From DAOUGC01 sp034429695 (lineage in GTDB: Bacteria; Chloroflexota; Anaerolineae; Anaerolineales; Anaerolineaceae), in the NCBI GenBank assembly GCA_034429695.1, contig DAOUGC010000233.1, forward strand, positions 1-49,438: a stretch of DNA of 49,438 nt, written 5' to 3'. Every line of letters begins with the position of its first letter. Positions within the stretch are counted from its first letter, which is position 1. Under the pieces are notes generated by a model, which was given only the letters and a program-made list of their open reading frames with translations, had not been told where the DNA came from and searched no databases. A program made the translations under genes and the position numbers. Shown piece after piece: positions 33,456-42,577 of the stretch.

Positions 33456-34370
33456 TTACCCGTGCAGGGCGTATTCCACCAGATCATCCAGCTTGCAGGT
33501 GGCCAGGCCGATCACATGGTCGGCGCCGCCGTAGTAGACGTACACCGTGTCACCCACCACGGGGTTGGCGCACGAGAAGACCACGTTGGGCACGTCGCCG
33601 CGCAGTTCCCACAGCTCTTCAGGGTGGAAGATGGGGTCAGCCGGGCGGCGGATGACGCGGGTGGGGTCGTCGAGATCGAGCAGGATCACACCCAGGCGGT
33701 AGACATGGTCCTCGTCATAGGCATGGTTGATCAGCAGCCAGCCGTGCGGGGTCTCGATGGGCACGCCGTTGGAACCAACACTGGCGCCGTCCCAGCCGGA
33801 GCGGGGCCCGTATATGGGAGCCATGTCGGCTTCATTCCAGGTCGCCAGGTCATCAGAATACGCCAGCCAGACGTGCGGGCGGCGGCGGTGCAGCGCGCAG
33901 AAGCGCCCATTGAGTTTGCGCGGGAACAGCACGTGATCCTTGTTGTCCTCGCCCAGCACCATGTAGCCCACCCGTTCCCATGTGAGCAGGTTGGTGGAGC
34001 GTGCGATCATGGGGGTGATGCCGCCAAAGCCGTGGGTGGGCTGCCCGCTGCCGCGATACACCGATGAATAGGCGGTATAGGTCATGTAAAAGACACCATC
34101 AATTTCGGTAACACGCGGGTCTTCCACCCCGCGCGATTCGTAAATGCCCGCCGGCGCAAGCACTGGCTCACGCAGCCGGTTCCAGTGGATGCCATCGCTG
34201 CTCAAGGCATAGCCAATGCGGCTGATCCAATCCAGCCCCTGGGCACGGTACCACATGTGAAAAACACCGCCGGTGTAGATCACGGCCGGGTTGAAGACGT
34301 TGTAGCATTCCCACGTTGAGGTGGGGTCAGGCAAAAATATGGGCTCGGTGGAATAACGGGTCAGTTTCAT
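33456..34370 (-). CDS. GH130-family beta-1,4-mannoside phosphorylase-like protein
   Basis: A 304-residue five-bladed propeller of glycoside hydrolase family 130, whose members phosphorolyse (or hydrolyse) beta-mannosides to mannose 1-phosphate. Features seen: NPAVIYTGGVFHMWYRA (blade 1), SRGVEDPRVTEIDGVFYMTYTAY with the catalytic Asp in EDPR, and NGVPIETPHGWLLINHAYD, VYVYYGGADHVIGLAT near the end. There is no signal peptide, so it is cytoplasmic. Start 34370 is chosen for GAGG 6 nt upstream and the family's usual N-terminus; an ATG at 34418 would add 16 residues. It is divergent from a LacI gene and presumably shares its control. Confidence 0.88.
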   Translation of the reverse strand: MKLTRYSTEPIFLPDPTSTWECYNVFNPAVIYTGGVFHMWYRAQGLDWISRIGYALSSDGIHWNRLREPVLAPAGIYESRGVEDPRVTEIDGVFYMTYTAYSSVYRGSGQPTHGFGGITPMIARSTNLLTWERVGYMVLGEDNKDHVLFPRKLNGRFCALHRRRPHVWLAYSDDLATWNEADMAPIYGPRSGWDGASVGSNGVPIETPHGWLLINHAYDEDHVYRLGVILLDLDDPTRVIRRPADPIFHPEELWELRGDVPNVVFSCANPVVGDTVYVYYGGADHVIGLATCKLDDLVEYALHG

Positions 34371-34482
34371 GGAAACCTCGGGAAAATCTGGCAGGGGGTG
34401 CCGGAAGATGGGTGGCATGGAAAAAATGGAAGATCAGTCTGTTGATAAATAGTATAGCCGATCTAGGTTGATGGAGAGGGGG

Positions 34483-34494
34483 GAGAGCGCTCTC
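34483..34494. promoter_or_regulatory. palindromic operator GAGAGCGCTCTC
   Basis: Perfect 12-bp palindrome with a central GC-CG step in the divergent GH130/lacI intergenic region. The form resembles operators of LacI-family sugar regulators (gagcgctc core). It is well placed to control GH130. Confidence 0.6.
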
Positions 34495-34539
34495 ATAATT
34501 TGTTAATATTATGAATTATCCGCGAATTTTTAAATTTGC

Positions 34540-34595
34540 TTGACAAGTTTGAATCTTTTGCTATGATTAATGCGAACGTTCGGGCGCTCGTTCGC
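34540..34595 (+). promoter_or_regulatory. promoter and operator of the second lacI gene
   Basis: -35 TTGACA (34540-34545), 16-bp spacer, -10 TATGAT (34562-34567). Just downstream are the palindrome CGAACGTTCG (34573-34582) and a longer inverted repeat GCGAACG-N10-CGTTCGC (34572-34578, 34589-34595) covering the expected start point, which suggests autoregulation. Confidence 0.72.
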
Positions 34596-34627
34596 CAAAC
34601 ATTTCAGGGAAAATAAAAAGGCGGAAG

Positions 34628-35662
34628 ATGCGAGTAACGCTTAAACATGTCGCCTCTCAGGCGGGAGTAAGCTACCAGACTGTCTCAAAGGTCATCAATG
34701 GGCAGGCGCAGGTCTCTCAGGAGACTGAAGCGCGCATCTGGCAGGTGGTGAAAGATCTGGGGTATCGGCCCAATTACACCGCTCGCAGCCTGCGTTCACG
34801 GCGCAGTTATACCATCGGGTATAGTTGGGTCCCAAACCCGCTCAAAAAGTACAACCCTGTGCTGATCCGTTTACTGGAGAGTATGCTCCAGGCAGCCTTT
34901 AAATACGAATACTACCTGTTGTCATTTCCCAGCGAAAGCGATCTGTCCCAGCAGGTTTCGCTCTACAAGGAAATGATCAATACCGGGCGCGTGGATGGTT
35001 TTGTGCTCTCATCTGTGGAGTACGATGACCCCCGCGTTCTGTTCCTGCTGGAGCATGATTTTCCGTTTGTGGCTTTTGGTCGCTCCAACCCCGACCTGCA
35101 ATTTCCTTACGTGGATGTTGATGGCGGCCTGGGTGTAAAAATCGCCACTGAGCATTTGTTGGAGCAGGGCCACCGGCGCATCGCCACGATTGCCTGGCCC
35201 GAATATTCGCGGGTGGGCAACAATCGCATTGAAGGATATTTCGCAGCTATGCAGGCTGCAGGGTTGTCTGTGGATCCAGACTGGGTGGCTCGCGCCGAAG
35301 GAACCTTTGAGTTCGGTTATTACGTTGCCAAACGCTTGCTGGCGTTACCAGCGGATCGCTGCCCGACAGGGTTCGTATGCTTGAGCGATAACGCCGCCAT
35401 TGGGGTGGTGCGGGCCGTGCAGGATATGGGGCTGCGGGTGGGGGCGGATATTGCCGTCACCGGTTTTGATGACACCCCCATGATCGAATACCTTGACCCG
35501 CCGCTGACTTCGGTCAGGCAGCCGATCTGGGAAGTGGGTCAGCGAGTGATCGAATTATTAATGACCAGTATGAAAGAACCGGGAAGCATGCAGGCAGTGG
35601 GTGAACTGGTTCCGCCCGATTTGATCGTCAGGTCCTCGAGTGTGTCATCGGTTATTGTATAG
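34628..35662 (+). CDS. LacI-family transcriptional regulator of the oligosaccharide locus
   Basis: A 344-residue repressor: helix-turn-helix VTLKHVASQAGVSYQTVSKVINGQAQVS, hinge RPNYTARSLRS, and a sugar-binding effector domain ending VTGFDDTPMIEYLDPPLTSVRQP. It lies between GH130 (divergent) and a family-5 binding protein/Opp operon, so it probably senses the imported oligosaccharide. The 256-bp gap to the binding-protein gene shows no clear terminator, and a possible weak promoter there is not convincing. Confidence 0.92.
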   Translation: MRVTLKHVASQAGVSYQTVSKVINGQAQVSQETEARIWQVVKDLGYRPNYTARSLRSRRSYTIGYSWVPNPLKKYNPVLIRLLESMLQAAFKYEYYLLSFPSESDLSQQVSLYKEMINTGRVDGFVLSSVEYDDPRVLFLLEHDFPFVAFGRSNPDLQFPYVDVDGGLGVKIATEHLLEQGHRRIATIAWPEYSRVGNNRIEGYFAAMQAAGLSVDPDWVARAEGTFEFGYYVAKRLLALPADRCPTGFVCLSDNAAIGVVRAVQDMGLRVGADIAVTGFDDTPMIEYLDPPLTSVRQPIWEVGQRVIELLMTSMKEPGSMQAVGELVPPDLIVRSSSVSSVIV

Positions 35663-35918
35663 ACGGTATTTCCACCATGCGCAATAAATTTGCAGTGATT
35701 TCTTCTGGCAGTTGAAGAAACTGGTTCTTTGAAAATTATCATGTTCAGGTAGTAAAAGGTAAACCAGATGGGCGAAGTTGCACTGGCCCCGGGTTTTATC
35801 GAATTATTCGGCTGACATCCCAATTTGAGAGGAGGTGGTTGCTGTACAAGATAATCAAGACATCGTTGTTGGCACCCATCATTCTGTAATACAACAAGAA
35901 ATGAGGAGAAAAAGAACA

Positions 35919-37982
35919 ATGGATACAAAGAAAGTCCTGTGGTTTGTCATGGCTTTGGTGATTTTGCTGGCCGCTGTTGGCTGCCAGCCCACTGCCCCGG
36001 CTACTCCCGCCGAAGGCGGCGAGGCCGAAGCCCCCGCCGAGGGTGGCGAAGCTGAAGCCCCCGCTACCGAAGCCGCCAAGGAAGCCCCCATGTTGGCTGA
36101 CATGGTCGCTGCTGGCGAGCTGCCTCCCCTGGAAGAACGCCTGCCCGAGAATCCCCTGGTAACCACCCCGGTGGAATCGGTTGGCCAGTACGGCGGCACG
36201 CTGCACACCGCTTCCTGGTGGCCCGAGGCCGGTAATGTCCAGTTGTACTTCGCGGTCGATGCCCCCATCAAATGGAAGGCTGACCTGACCGGTTACGAAC
36301 CCGCCCTGGTGGAATCGTACGAGTGGTCCGAAGACGGTCTGACCTTCACCATGCACCTGCGCAAGGGCATGAAGTGGTCGGATGGCGAACCCTACACCAG
36401 CGCTGACTGGCAGTTCTTCTGGGAAGATATGGCCAAGACCGAGGACATCAAGTGGGTGACCGTGCCTGGTTATCTGCGCAAGCTTGATGGCACCCCGATT
36501 GACATGGAATTCCCCGATGAATACACCGTGGTGTGGAAGAGCGACAAACCCCAGTGGATCCAGCCGTATTACATGGCTCAGGGTTACTGGGAGTTCGCCA
36601 AGAACATGATGAAACCTGCTCACTACCTGAAGCAGTTCCATCCCGCCTACACCGATGGCGCCACCTTCGAAGATCTGGAAGCCGTTGATAAATGGTGGCA
36701 GGAGCCCGGTTATCCGTGCTTGTTCGCGTGGTGCATGAGCGCCCGCTCGGAAGATGGTTCCCGCTACACCTACACCCGCAACCCGTACTTCTGGCGCGTG
36801 GACACCGAAGGCAATCAGTTGCCCTACATCGATGAATTGGATGTCGAAATCGTCTCCGACGAGCAGGTTCGCCTGTTGAACTGCTCGCAGGGTAAATACG
36901 ACACCGGCTTCCGCATCTGCGGTTCCCCCAATGACATCCCCTTCCTGGCCGAATCGGCTGAGGCGGGTGGCTATCATCTGATGGAAAACTGGATGAACGG
37001 CGCCGGCGCGTGGCCTGGATACATGGTCAACCAGTACTATGTTGAGGGTGGCAAGAACTACGAAAATGACACCCCCGAGAAGGCTGCTGAGATCCGCGAA
37101 CTGCTGCGCAACAAAGACTTCCGCCGCGCCCTGTCGACCGGTTTCGACCGCCAGCGCATCATTGACGTTGCCTGGAACGGCATCGGCACCCCGCAGGCCG
37201 CCACCATCTCCCCGCAGGCATGGCACTTCGCCAGCGATGAGGGCCAGGAAGTTCTGCAGTCATGGCAGAATATGTACATCGAGTTCAATGCTGAAGAAGC
37301 CAATGCCATGCTGGACGAAATCGGTATGGTGGACGCTGACGGCGACGGCTGGCGCGATCTGCCCAGCGGCGAGCCCTTCCTGATGACCATCGATGTCAGC
37401 GACTGGGGCGGAAGCCTCAAGGTTCAGACCGACGCTGCCGCCGAAATGGAAGTGCAGTGGGAAGAGAACCTGAAGATTCAGGTTGAGATCAAGAACCTGC
37501 AGGGTCAGGCTGATCTGGACACCCGCACCAACGAAGGCTACTACATGCTGCGCGGCGCCCACATCTCCGAGATCGACATTTGGACCTACCCCGACTGGAT
37601 GTTCCCCATTGTCAATCGCTACATCTTCCCGTTGGAAGGTCGCTACTACGCCAATGGTAAGGACACCTGCGTACTCGTGGAAGGCCAGCCCTACTCCTGC
37701 GGTGTGAAGCCCGAAGAAGGCAGCCCCGCCGCCCAGTTGCAGGCTCTGTACGAGAAGGGTCTCCAGACCGACACCGTTGAAGGCCGCCACGAAGTTATGT
37801 GGGAAGCCGTTCAGGTGAACATTGATGAAGGCCCGTTCGTGATCGGCGTTGCCGGTGACCAGGTCGTGCCCGTGGTCGTCAAGGACCACATGCGCAACGT
37901 TCTGGACTTCGGTGTGGTGGGCCCGTGGGCCCCGGCCACCCCTGGCAACCAGATTGCTTCTCAGTGGTGGATCCAGCAGTAA
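35919..37982 (+). CDS. ABC transporter substrate-binding lipoprotein (family 5, Opp/Dpp type)
   Basis: A 687-residue extracellular binding protein. The signal peptide ends ILLAAVGC (Cys22), followed by a duplicated PAEGGEAEA linker. The mature part is SBP_bac_5: YGGTLHTASWWPEAGN..., LVESYEWSEDGLTFTMHLRKGMKWSDGEPYTSADWQFFWED, and DFRRALSTGFDRQRIIDVAW. Family members bind peptides or, in Thermotoga and similar fermenters, beta-gluco/manno-oligosaccharides; the GH130 and GH13 neighbours favour sugar. Start 35919 puts the signal peptide at the N-terminus, with GAGGAG about 10 nt upstream; an upstream in-frame ATG would add 28 polar residues. Confidence 0.9.
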   Translation: MDTKKVLWFVMALVILLAAVGCQPTAPATPAEGGEAEAPAEGGEAEAPATEAAKEAPMLADMVAAGELPPLEERLPENPLVTTPVESVGQYGGTLHTASWWPEAGNVQLYFAVDAPIKWKADLTGYEPALVESYEWSEDGLTFTMHLRKGMKWSDGEPYTSADWQFFWEDMAKTEDIKWVTVPGYLRKLDGTPIDMEFPDEYTVVWKSDKPQWIQPYYMAQGYWEFAKNMMKPAHYLKQFHPAYTDGATFEDLEAVDKWWQEPGYPCLFAWCMSARSEDGSRYTYTRNPYFWRVDTEGNQLPYIDELDVEIVSDEQVRLLNCSQGKYDTGFRICGSPNDIPFLAESAEAGGYHLMENWMNGAGAWPGYMVNQYYVEGGKNYENDTPEKAAEIRELLRNKDFRRALSTGFDRQRIIDVAWNGIGTPQAATISPQAWHFASDEGQEVLQSWQNMYIEFNAEEANAMLDEIGMVDADGDGWRDLPSGEPFLMTIDVSDWGGSLKVQTDAAAEMEVQWEENLKIQVEIKNLQGQADLDTRTNEGYYMLRGAHISEIDIWTYPDWMFPIVNRYIFPLEGRYYANGKDTCVLVEGQPYSCGVKPEEGSPAAQLQALYEKGLQTDTVEGRHEVMWEAVQVNIDEGPFVIGVAGDQVVPVVVKDHMRNVLDFGVVGPWAPATPGNQIASQWWIQQ

Positions 37983-38005
37983 TTCCATCGCTACAGTAGA
38001 GTTCA

Positions 38006-38045
38006 TGTGGCGGGTGGGGCAACCTGCCCGCCACATTCCTTTTTC
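38006..38045 (+). other. intercistronic hairpin after the family-5 binding protein gene
   Basis: 9-bp stem TGTGGCGGG / CCCGCCACA (38006-38014, 38027-38035) followed by TTCCTTTTTC, just before the ribosome site of the permease gene. It looks like a leaky terminator that sets a high binding-protein to permease ratio. Confidence 0.65.
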
Positions 38046-38056
38046 AGGAGGCGCTT

Positions 38057-39043
38057 ATGTTGAACTACCTCGTCAGGCGATTGGGTTACGCCCTTATCAT
38101 GGTGGTTCTTGTCTCCTTCGTCAGCTTCATCATCATGGAATTGCCCCCTGGTGACTTCCTCGATCAAAAGCTGGCGCAGTTGCGCGCGCGGGGAGACCGC
38201 AGCGCTGAGGCAAGAATCGAGGATTATCGCATCCGCTACGGATTGGACAAGCCCTTCATGGTGCGATATGTGGGCTGGGTCAGCAATTTTGTTAAAGGCG
38301 ATTTTGGTGAGTCTTTTGAGTATGAGCGTCCGGTGGCGGACCTGCTGGGCGAACGTTTGACCATGACGATCATCCTGGCAGTGGCCACTCTGATTGTTAC
38401 CTGGGTGATCGCCATTCCATTGGGCGTGTATTCGGCAATCAAGCAATATTCAGTGGGTGACCAGGTGATTACCACGATCAGTTTTATTGGCCTCGGCATG
38501 CCAGGCTTTTTGCTGGCGCTGCTGGTGCTGTATTTCGTGGTGAAGGTTCTGGGCCAGGAAGTGGGAGGTTTGTTCTCCCAGCAGTACATTGATGCGCCAT
38601 GGTCGTGGGGGCGCTTTGTGGATCTCATGAAACACCTGTGGATCCCGGCGTTTATCAGCGCGGTCACGGGTACCGGTGGCCTGATCCGCATCATGCGCGG
38701 TAATTTGCTGGACACACTGGGCCAGCCGTTTGTGGAAGCCGCCCGCGCCCGCGGTCTTAAAAATAGCACAGTCATCTGGAAACACGCAGTCCGGATTGCC
38801 ATCAATCCTCTCATCGTAATTCTTGGGTCCGAAGCCTTCCCCAATATCATTACCGGTAATGCGCTGGTTTCCATTGTGTTAAATTTACCCACCATCGGGC
38901 CATTATTTGTAGATTCATTGAGAAAATTGGATATCTACATGGCAGGCACATGCCTGGTCTTTTTCACTGCCCTGCTTTTGGTCGGGAACCTGCTTTCTGA
39001 CCTGATGCTGGCATGGGTTGACCCCCGCATCCGCCTCGACTAG
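38057..39043 (+). CDS. ABC transporter permease (OppB/DppB type)
   Basis: A 328-residue inner-membrane permease with six helices. It has the typical N-terminus MLNYLVRRLGYALIMVVLVSFVSFIIM, the extracellular segment YRIRYGLDKPFMVRYVGWVSNFVKGDFGESF, and the EAA loop EAARARGLKNSTVIWKHAVRIAINP. AGGAGG lies 6 nt before the ATG. It works with the next three genes as a complete importer. Confidence 0.95.
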   Translation: MLNYLVRRLGYALIMVVLVSFVSFIIMELPPGDFLDQKLAQLRARGDRSAEARIEDYRIRYGLDKPFMVRYVGWVSNFVKGDFGESFEYERPVADLLGERLTMTIILAVATLIVTWVIAIPLGVYSAIKQYSVGDQVITTISFIGLGMPGFLLALLVLYFVVKVLGQEVGGLFSQQYIDAPWSWGRFVDLMKHLWIPAFISAVTGTGGLIRIMRGNLLDTLGQPFVEAARARGLKNSTVIWKHAVRIAINPLIVILGSEAFPNIITGNALVSIVLNLPTIGPLFVDSLRKLDIYMAGTCLVFFTALLLVGNLLSDLMLAWVDPRIRLD

Positions 39044-39058
39044 AAAGGAGACGAAACG

Positions 39059-40231
39059 ATGGCAACCACAGCATCCTTAAAAGGCACGTTGCGCCGGCAG
39101 GAAAACCGCCAGAAAAAACCCGTCAGTCAGAGTTACTGGAGCCTGGTGTGGTGGAAATTCAAAAAGAACCGCCTGGCGATTGTCGGCGGGGTCATTCTGG
39201 TGGTGTTCTACGTGGTGATGGTTGGTTTTGCTGAATTCTTCTCGCCTTATCTGCTTGAAGCCCGCTACGGCTATGCCACTGGCGGAACCAGCTATACCGA
39301 AGCCAAACCACAGGCCATTCGATTTGTTGATTCAGAGGGCAAGTTCCATGCACGCCCATTTGTGTACGGCTTGACCCAAAAGGTGGATATGGTAAGGCGT
39401 GTGCGTTATTACGAAGACGACCCAACACGCATTTACCCGATCTATTTCTTTGTATCCCGGCAGCCGTATAAGTTGTTTGGGGTCATTCCCACCACCATCC
39501 ATCTTTTTGGTGTGGAAGAAAATAATCCCGATGCATCGATATTCATTATGGGCACTGACTCAAATGGCCGCGATTACTTCTCGCGCCTGCTGTATGGAGG
39601 CCGCCTGTCTTTGATGATTGGCCTGATCGGGCAGGTACTCACCCTGATCTTGGGCAGTGTGTTGGGAGCCATATCCGGGTATTATGGCGGCACAACCGAC
39701 ATGCTGGTACAGCGTTCCACAGAATTTCTTTCGGCTTTCCCAGACATTCCACTTTTCATGGCACTGGCGGCCGCCATTCCAAAGTTCTGGTCGCCGATCA
39801 TCGTGTACTTCATGCTCACCCTGATTTTGGCGTTTGTGCGCTGGGGTGGTCTGGCGCGCCAGGTGCGCGGTTTGATCCTGTCATTGCGTGAACGTGAGTA
39901 TGCCCTGGCGGCAAAATCAGCAGGTGCAAGCGACCAGCGCATCATGTTCCGGCATTTGCTGCCCGGCACCATGAGCCACGTGATCGTCATCGCCACGCTC
40001 TCCATCCCCGGCATGATCCTGGCGGAGACCTCGTTGAGCTGGTTGGGCCTGGGCTTGCGCCCACCGCTTACCAGTTGGGGTGTACTGTTGCAGGAAGCCG
40101 GCACGGTGTATGCCATTCGCTTCGCGCCGTGGCTGCTGTGGACTGTTCCATTCATTATTATCACCATCCTGGCGTTCAATATGCTCGGTGACGGGCTGCG
40201 TGATGCGCTGGATCCGTATGGTGGGCGGTAG
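39059..40231 (+). CDS. ABC transporter permease (OppC/DppC type, long form)
   Basis: A 390-residue permease, about 90 residues longer than E. coli OppC. The extra length is an extracytoplasmic stretch between helix 1 and helix 2 (about residues 62-160, ARYGYATGGTSYTEAKPQ...YKLFGVIPTTIHLFG). The core then resumes with MGTDSNGRDYFSRLLYGGRLSL and the EAA loop AAKSAGASDQRIMFRHLLPGTMS. GAAAGGAG precedes the start. The long loop may contact the binding protein. Confidence 0.94.
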   Translation: MATTASLKGTLRRQENRQKKPVSQSYWSLVWWKFKKNRLAIVGGVILVVFYVVMVGFAEFFSPYLLEARYGYATGGTSYTEAKPQAIRFVDSEGKFHARPFVYGLTQKVDMVRRVRYYEDDPTRIYPIYFFVSRQPYKLFGVIPTTIHLFGVEENNPDASIFIMGTDSNGRDYFSRLLYGGRLSLMIGLIGQVLTLILGSVLGAISGYYGGTTDMLVQRSTEFLSAFPDIPLFMALAAAIPKFWSPIIVYFMLTLILAFVRWGGLARQVRGLILSLREREYALAAKSAGASDQRIMFRHLLPGTMSHVIVIATLSIPGMILAETSLSWLGLGLRPPLTSWGVLLQEAGTVYAIRFAPWLLWTVPFIIITILAFNMLGDGLRDALDPYGGR

Positions 40232-40240
40232 GAGGAAGCC

Positions 40241-41329
<1,089 letters not shown>

Positions 41330-41331
41330 TG

Positions 41332-42402
41332 ATGGCTACACTTGCAACCCCAACCTCCGTAGAGCAAACGCAAAAAGAAAATTTCCTGCTGGAAGTTAAA
41401 GGTCTAAAAAAATACTTCCCCATCCAAAAGGGCCTGCTGCGGAAAACCGTTGGCAACGTCAAGGCAGTGGACGACGTCAGTTTCTATGTTTACGAAGGTG
41501 AGACGCTGGGTCTGGTGGGTGAGAGCGGTTGTGGAAAGACCACGGCAGGGCGCTGTATTATTCGTCTTTATAATGCCACGGGCGGTTCGGCGCATTTCCG
41601 TTCGCGTGTGTTGGCAAGCAACGGCGAAGAAGAGCGTTATGTCAATTTGTTTGATCTGACCCCCCATCAGATGAAACTGGTGCGCCAGGAGATTGCCATG
41701 GTGTTCCAGGATCCGGTCAACTCGCTCAACCCGCGCATGACCGTGTCAGACATCATCTCTGAGCCGATGATGATCCACGGCAAGTATCATGCGCCAGAGT
41801 CAGAGGAAGTAATCGTTAACCTGCTGGAACGCGTGGGCTTGTTGCCTGATCACATGAAGCGTTACCCGCATGAGTTCTCCGGCGGCCAGCGCCAGCGCAT
41901 TGGCATAGCCAGGGCACTCTCCATGAACCCACGTCTGGTCATCTGCGACGAGCCTGTTTCGGCGCTGGATGTATCCATTCAGGCACAGACCCTCAACCTG
42001 TTGCAGGACCTGCAGCGCGATTTCAACCTGTCCTACATCTTTGTCGCCCACGACCTGAGCGTTGTCCAGCATATCTCGGACCGCGTGGCAGTGATGTATG
42101 TCGGCAAGGTGATGGAAATGGCCGAGTCAGAGGATCTGTACAACAATCCCAAGCACCCCTACACCGAAGCGCTCATGTCGGCGGTTCCCAAACCGGACCC
42201 CAAGTATCAGTCTGAGCGCATCATCATGCAGGGTGACGTGGCTGATCCTTCCAACCCACCGCCAGGGTGTTACTTCCATCCGCGCTGCCGGTATGCCAAG
42301 GACGGGATTTGCAATGTGCAAACGCCCGAGTTTCGCGAGGTGGCTCCGCATCACTTTGCGGCCTGTCACTTTGCCGATGAGCTGAACCTGCGCGGTGTCT
42401 AA
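41332..42402 (+). CDS. ABC transporter ATP-binding protein (OppF/DppF type)
   Basis: A 356-residue ATPase pairing with OppD: Walker A GESGCGKTT, Q-loop VFQDPVNSLNPRMTV, signature FSGGQRQRIGIARAL, Walker B LVICDEPVSALD, switch VAHDLSVV, and C-terminal GCYFHPRCRYAKDGIC cluster motif. The ATG at 41332 is chosen because GAGGAGG ends 6 nt upstream; a GTG three bases earlier overlaps the preceding stop. Confidence 0.95.
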   Translation: MATLATPTSVEQTQKENFLLEVKGLKKYFPIQKGLLRKTVGNVKAVDDVSFYVYEGETLGLVGESGCGKTTAGRCIIRLYNATGGSAHFRSRVLASNGEEERYVNLFDLTPHQMKLVRQEIAMVFQDPVNSLNPRMTVSDIISEPMMIHGKYHAPESEEVIVNLLERVGLLPDHMKRYPHEFSGGQRQRIGIARALSMNPRLVICDEPVSALDVSIQAQTLNLLQDLQRDFNLSYIFVAHDLSVVQHISDRVAVMYVGKVMEMAESEDLYNNPKHPYTEALMSAVPKPDPKYQSERIIMQGDVADPSNPPPGCYFHPRCRYAKDGICNVQTPEFREVAPHHFAACHFADELNLRGV

Positions 42403-42420
42403 GGAACGTACTCTCTGATA

Positions 42421-42432
42421 TAACCCGGGTTA
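42421..42432. promoter_or_regulatory. palindrome TAACCCGGGTTA
   Basis: Perfect 12-bp palindrome with a central CG, 18 bp after the OppF stop and upstream of the GH13 gene. The form is compatible with a LacI-type operator, which would give the GH13 gene its own control point. No clear -35/-10 pair is visible around it. Confidence 0.4.
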
Positions 42433-42440
42433 AACCGGAT

Positions 42441-42520
42441 GCAGAACTTTCAAGTCTGCCCTCTGATGAGTAACCGCATTGACGTACCGGCGGTGGAAAA
42501 CCGGAGGGCAGACCGCTTTT
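42441..42520 (+). ncRNA. structured leader upstream of the GH13 gene
   Basis: A perfect 10-bp pairing GTCTGCCCTC (42454-42463) with GAGGGCAGAC (42504-42513) encloses about 40 nt with an inner ACCGC/GCGGT pairing, and is followed by CGCTTTT. An alternative hairpin GCAGA/TCTGC (42441-42445, 42455-42459) uses part of the same left arm, so the two folds exclude each other. It could be an attenuator or a cis-regulatory RNA; no known riboswitch class is recognised. Confidence 0.5.
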
Positions 42521-42577
42521 CAGCGCAATATCCTATCAATCAACGGTGGGTATGCCACCGGCATGGAGCAAAACAGC

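Noticed and set aside
35700..35760. Promoter for the family-5 binding protein gene (TTGAAA ... TAGTAA)
   Set aside because: The spacer would be only about 15 bp and the -10 is poor, so it is not listed as a feature; the gene may be transcribed with lacI.
35796..37226. 476-codon open frame on the minus strand
   Set aside because: It lies opposite the family-5 binding protein gene, which has a signal peptide, lipobox and domain motifs; the reverse frame is open only because of GC-rich codon bias.
42460..42513. Hammerhead-ribozyme-like core (CTGATGAG ... GGAAAA)
   Set aside because: The CUGAUGA and GAAA boxes are present, but stem II does not directly abut them, and only about five bases separate GAAA from the closing stem, leaving no room for stem III and a cleavage triplet.
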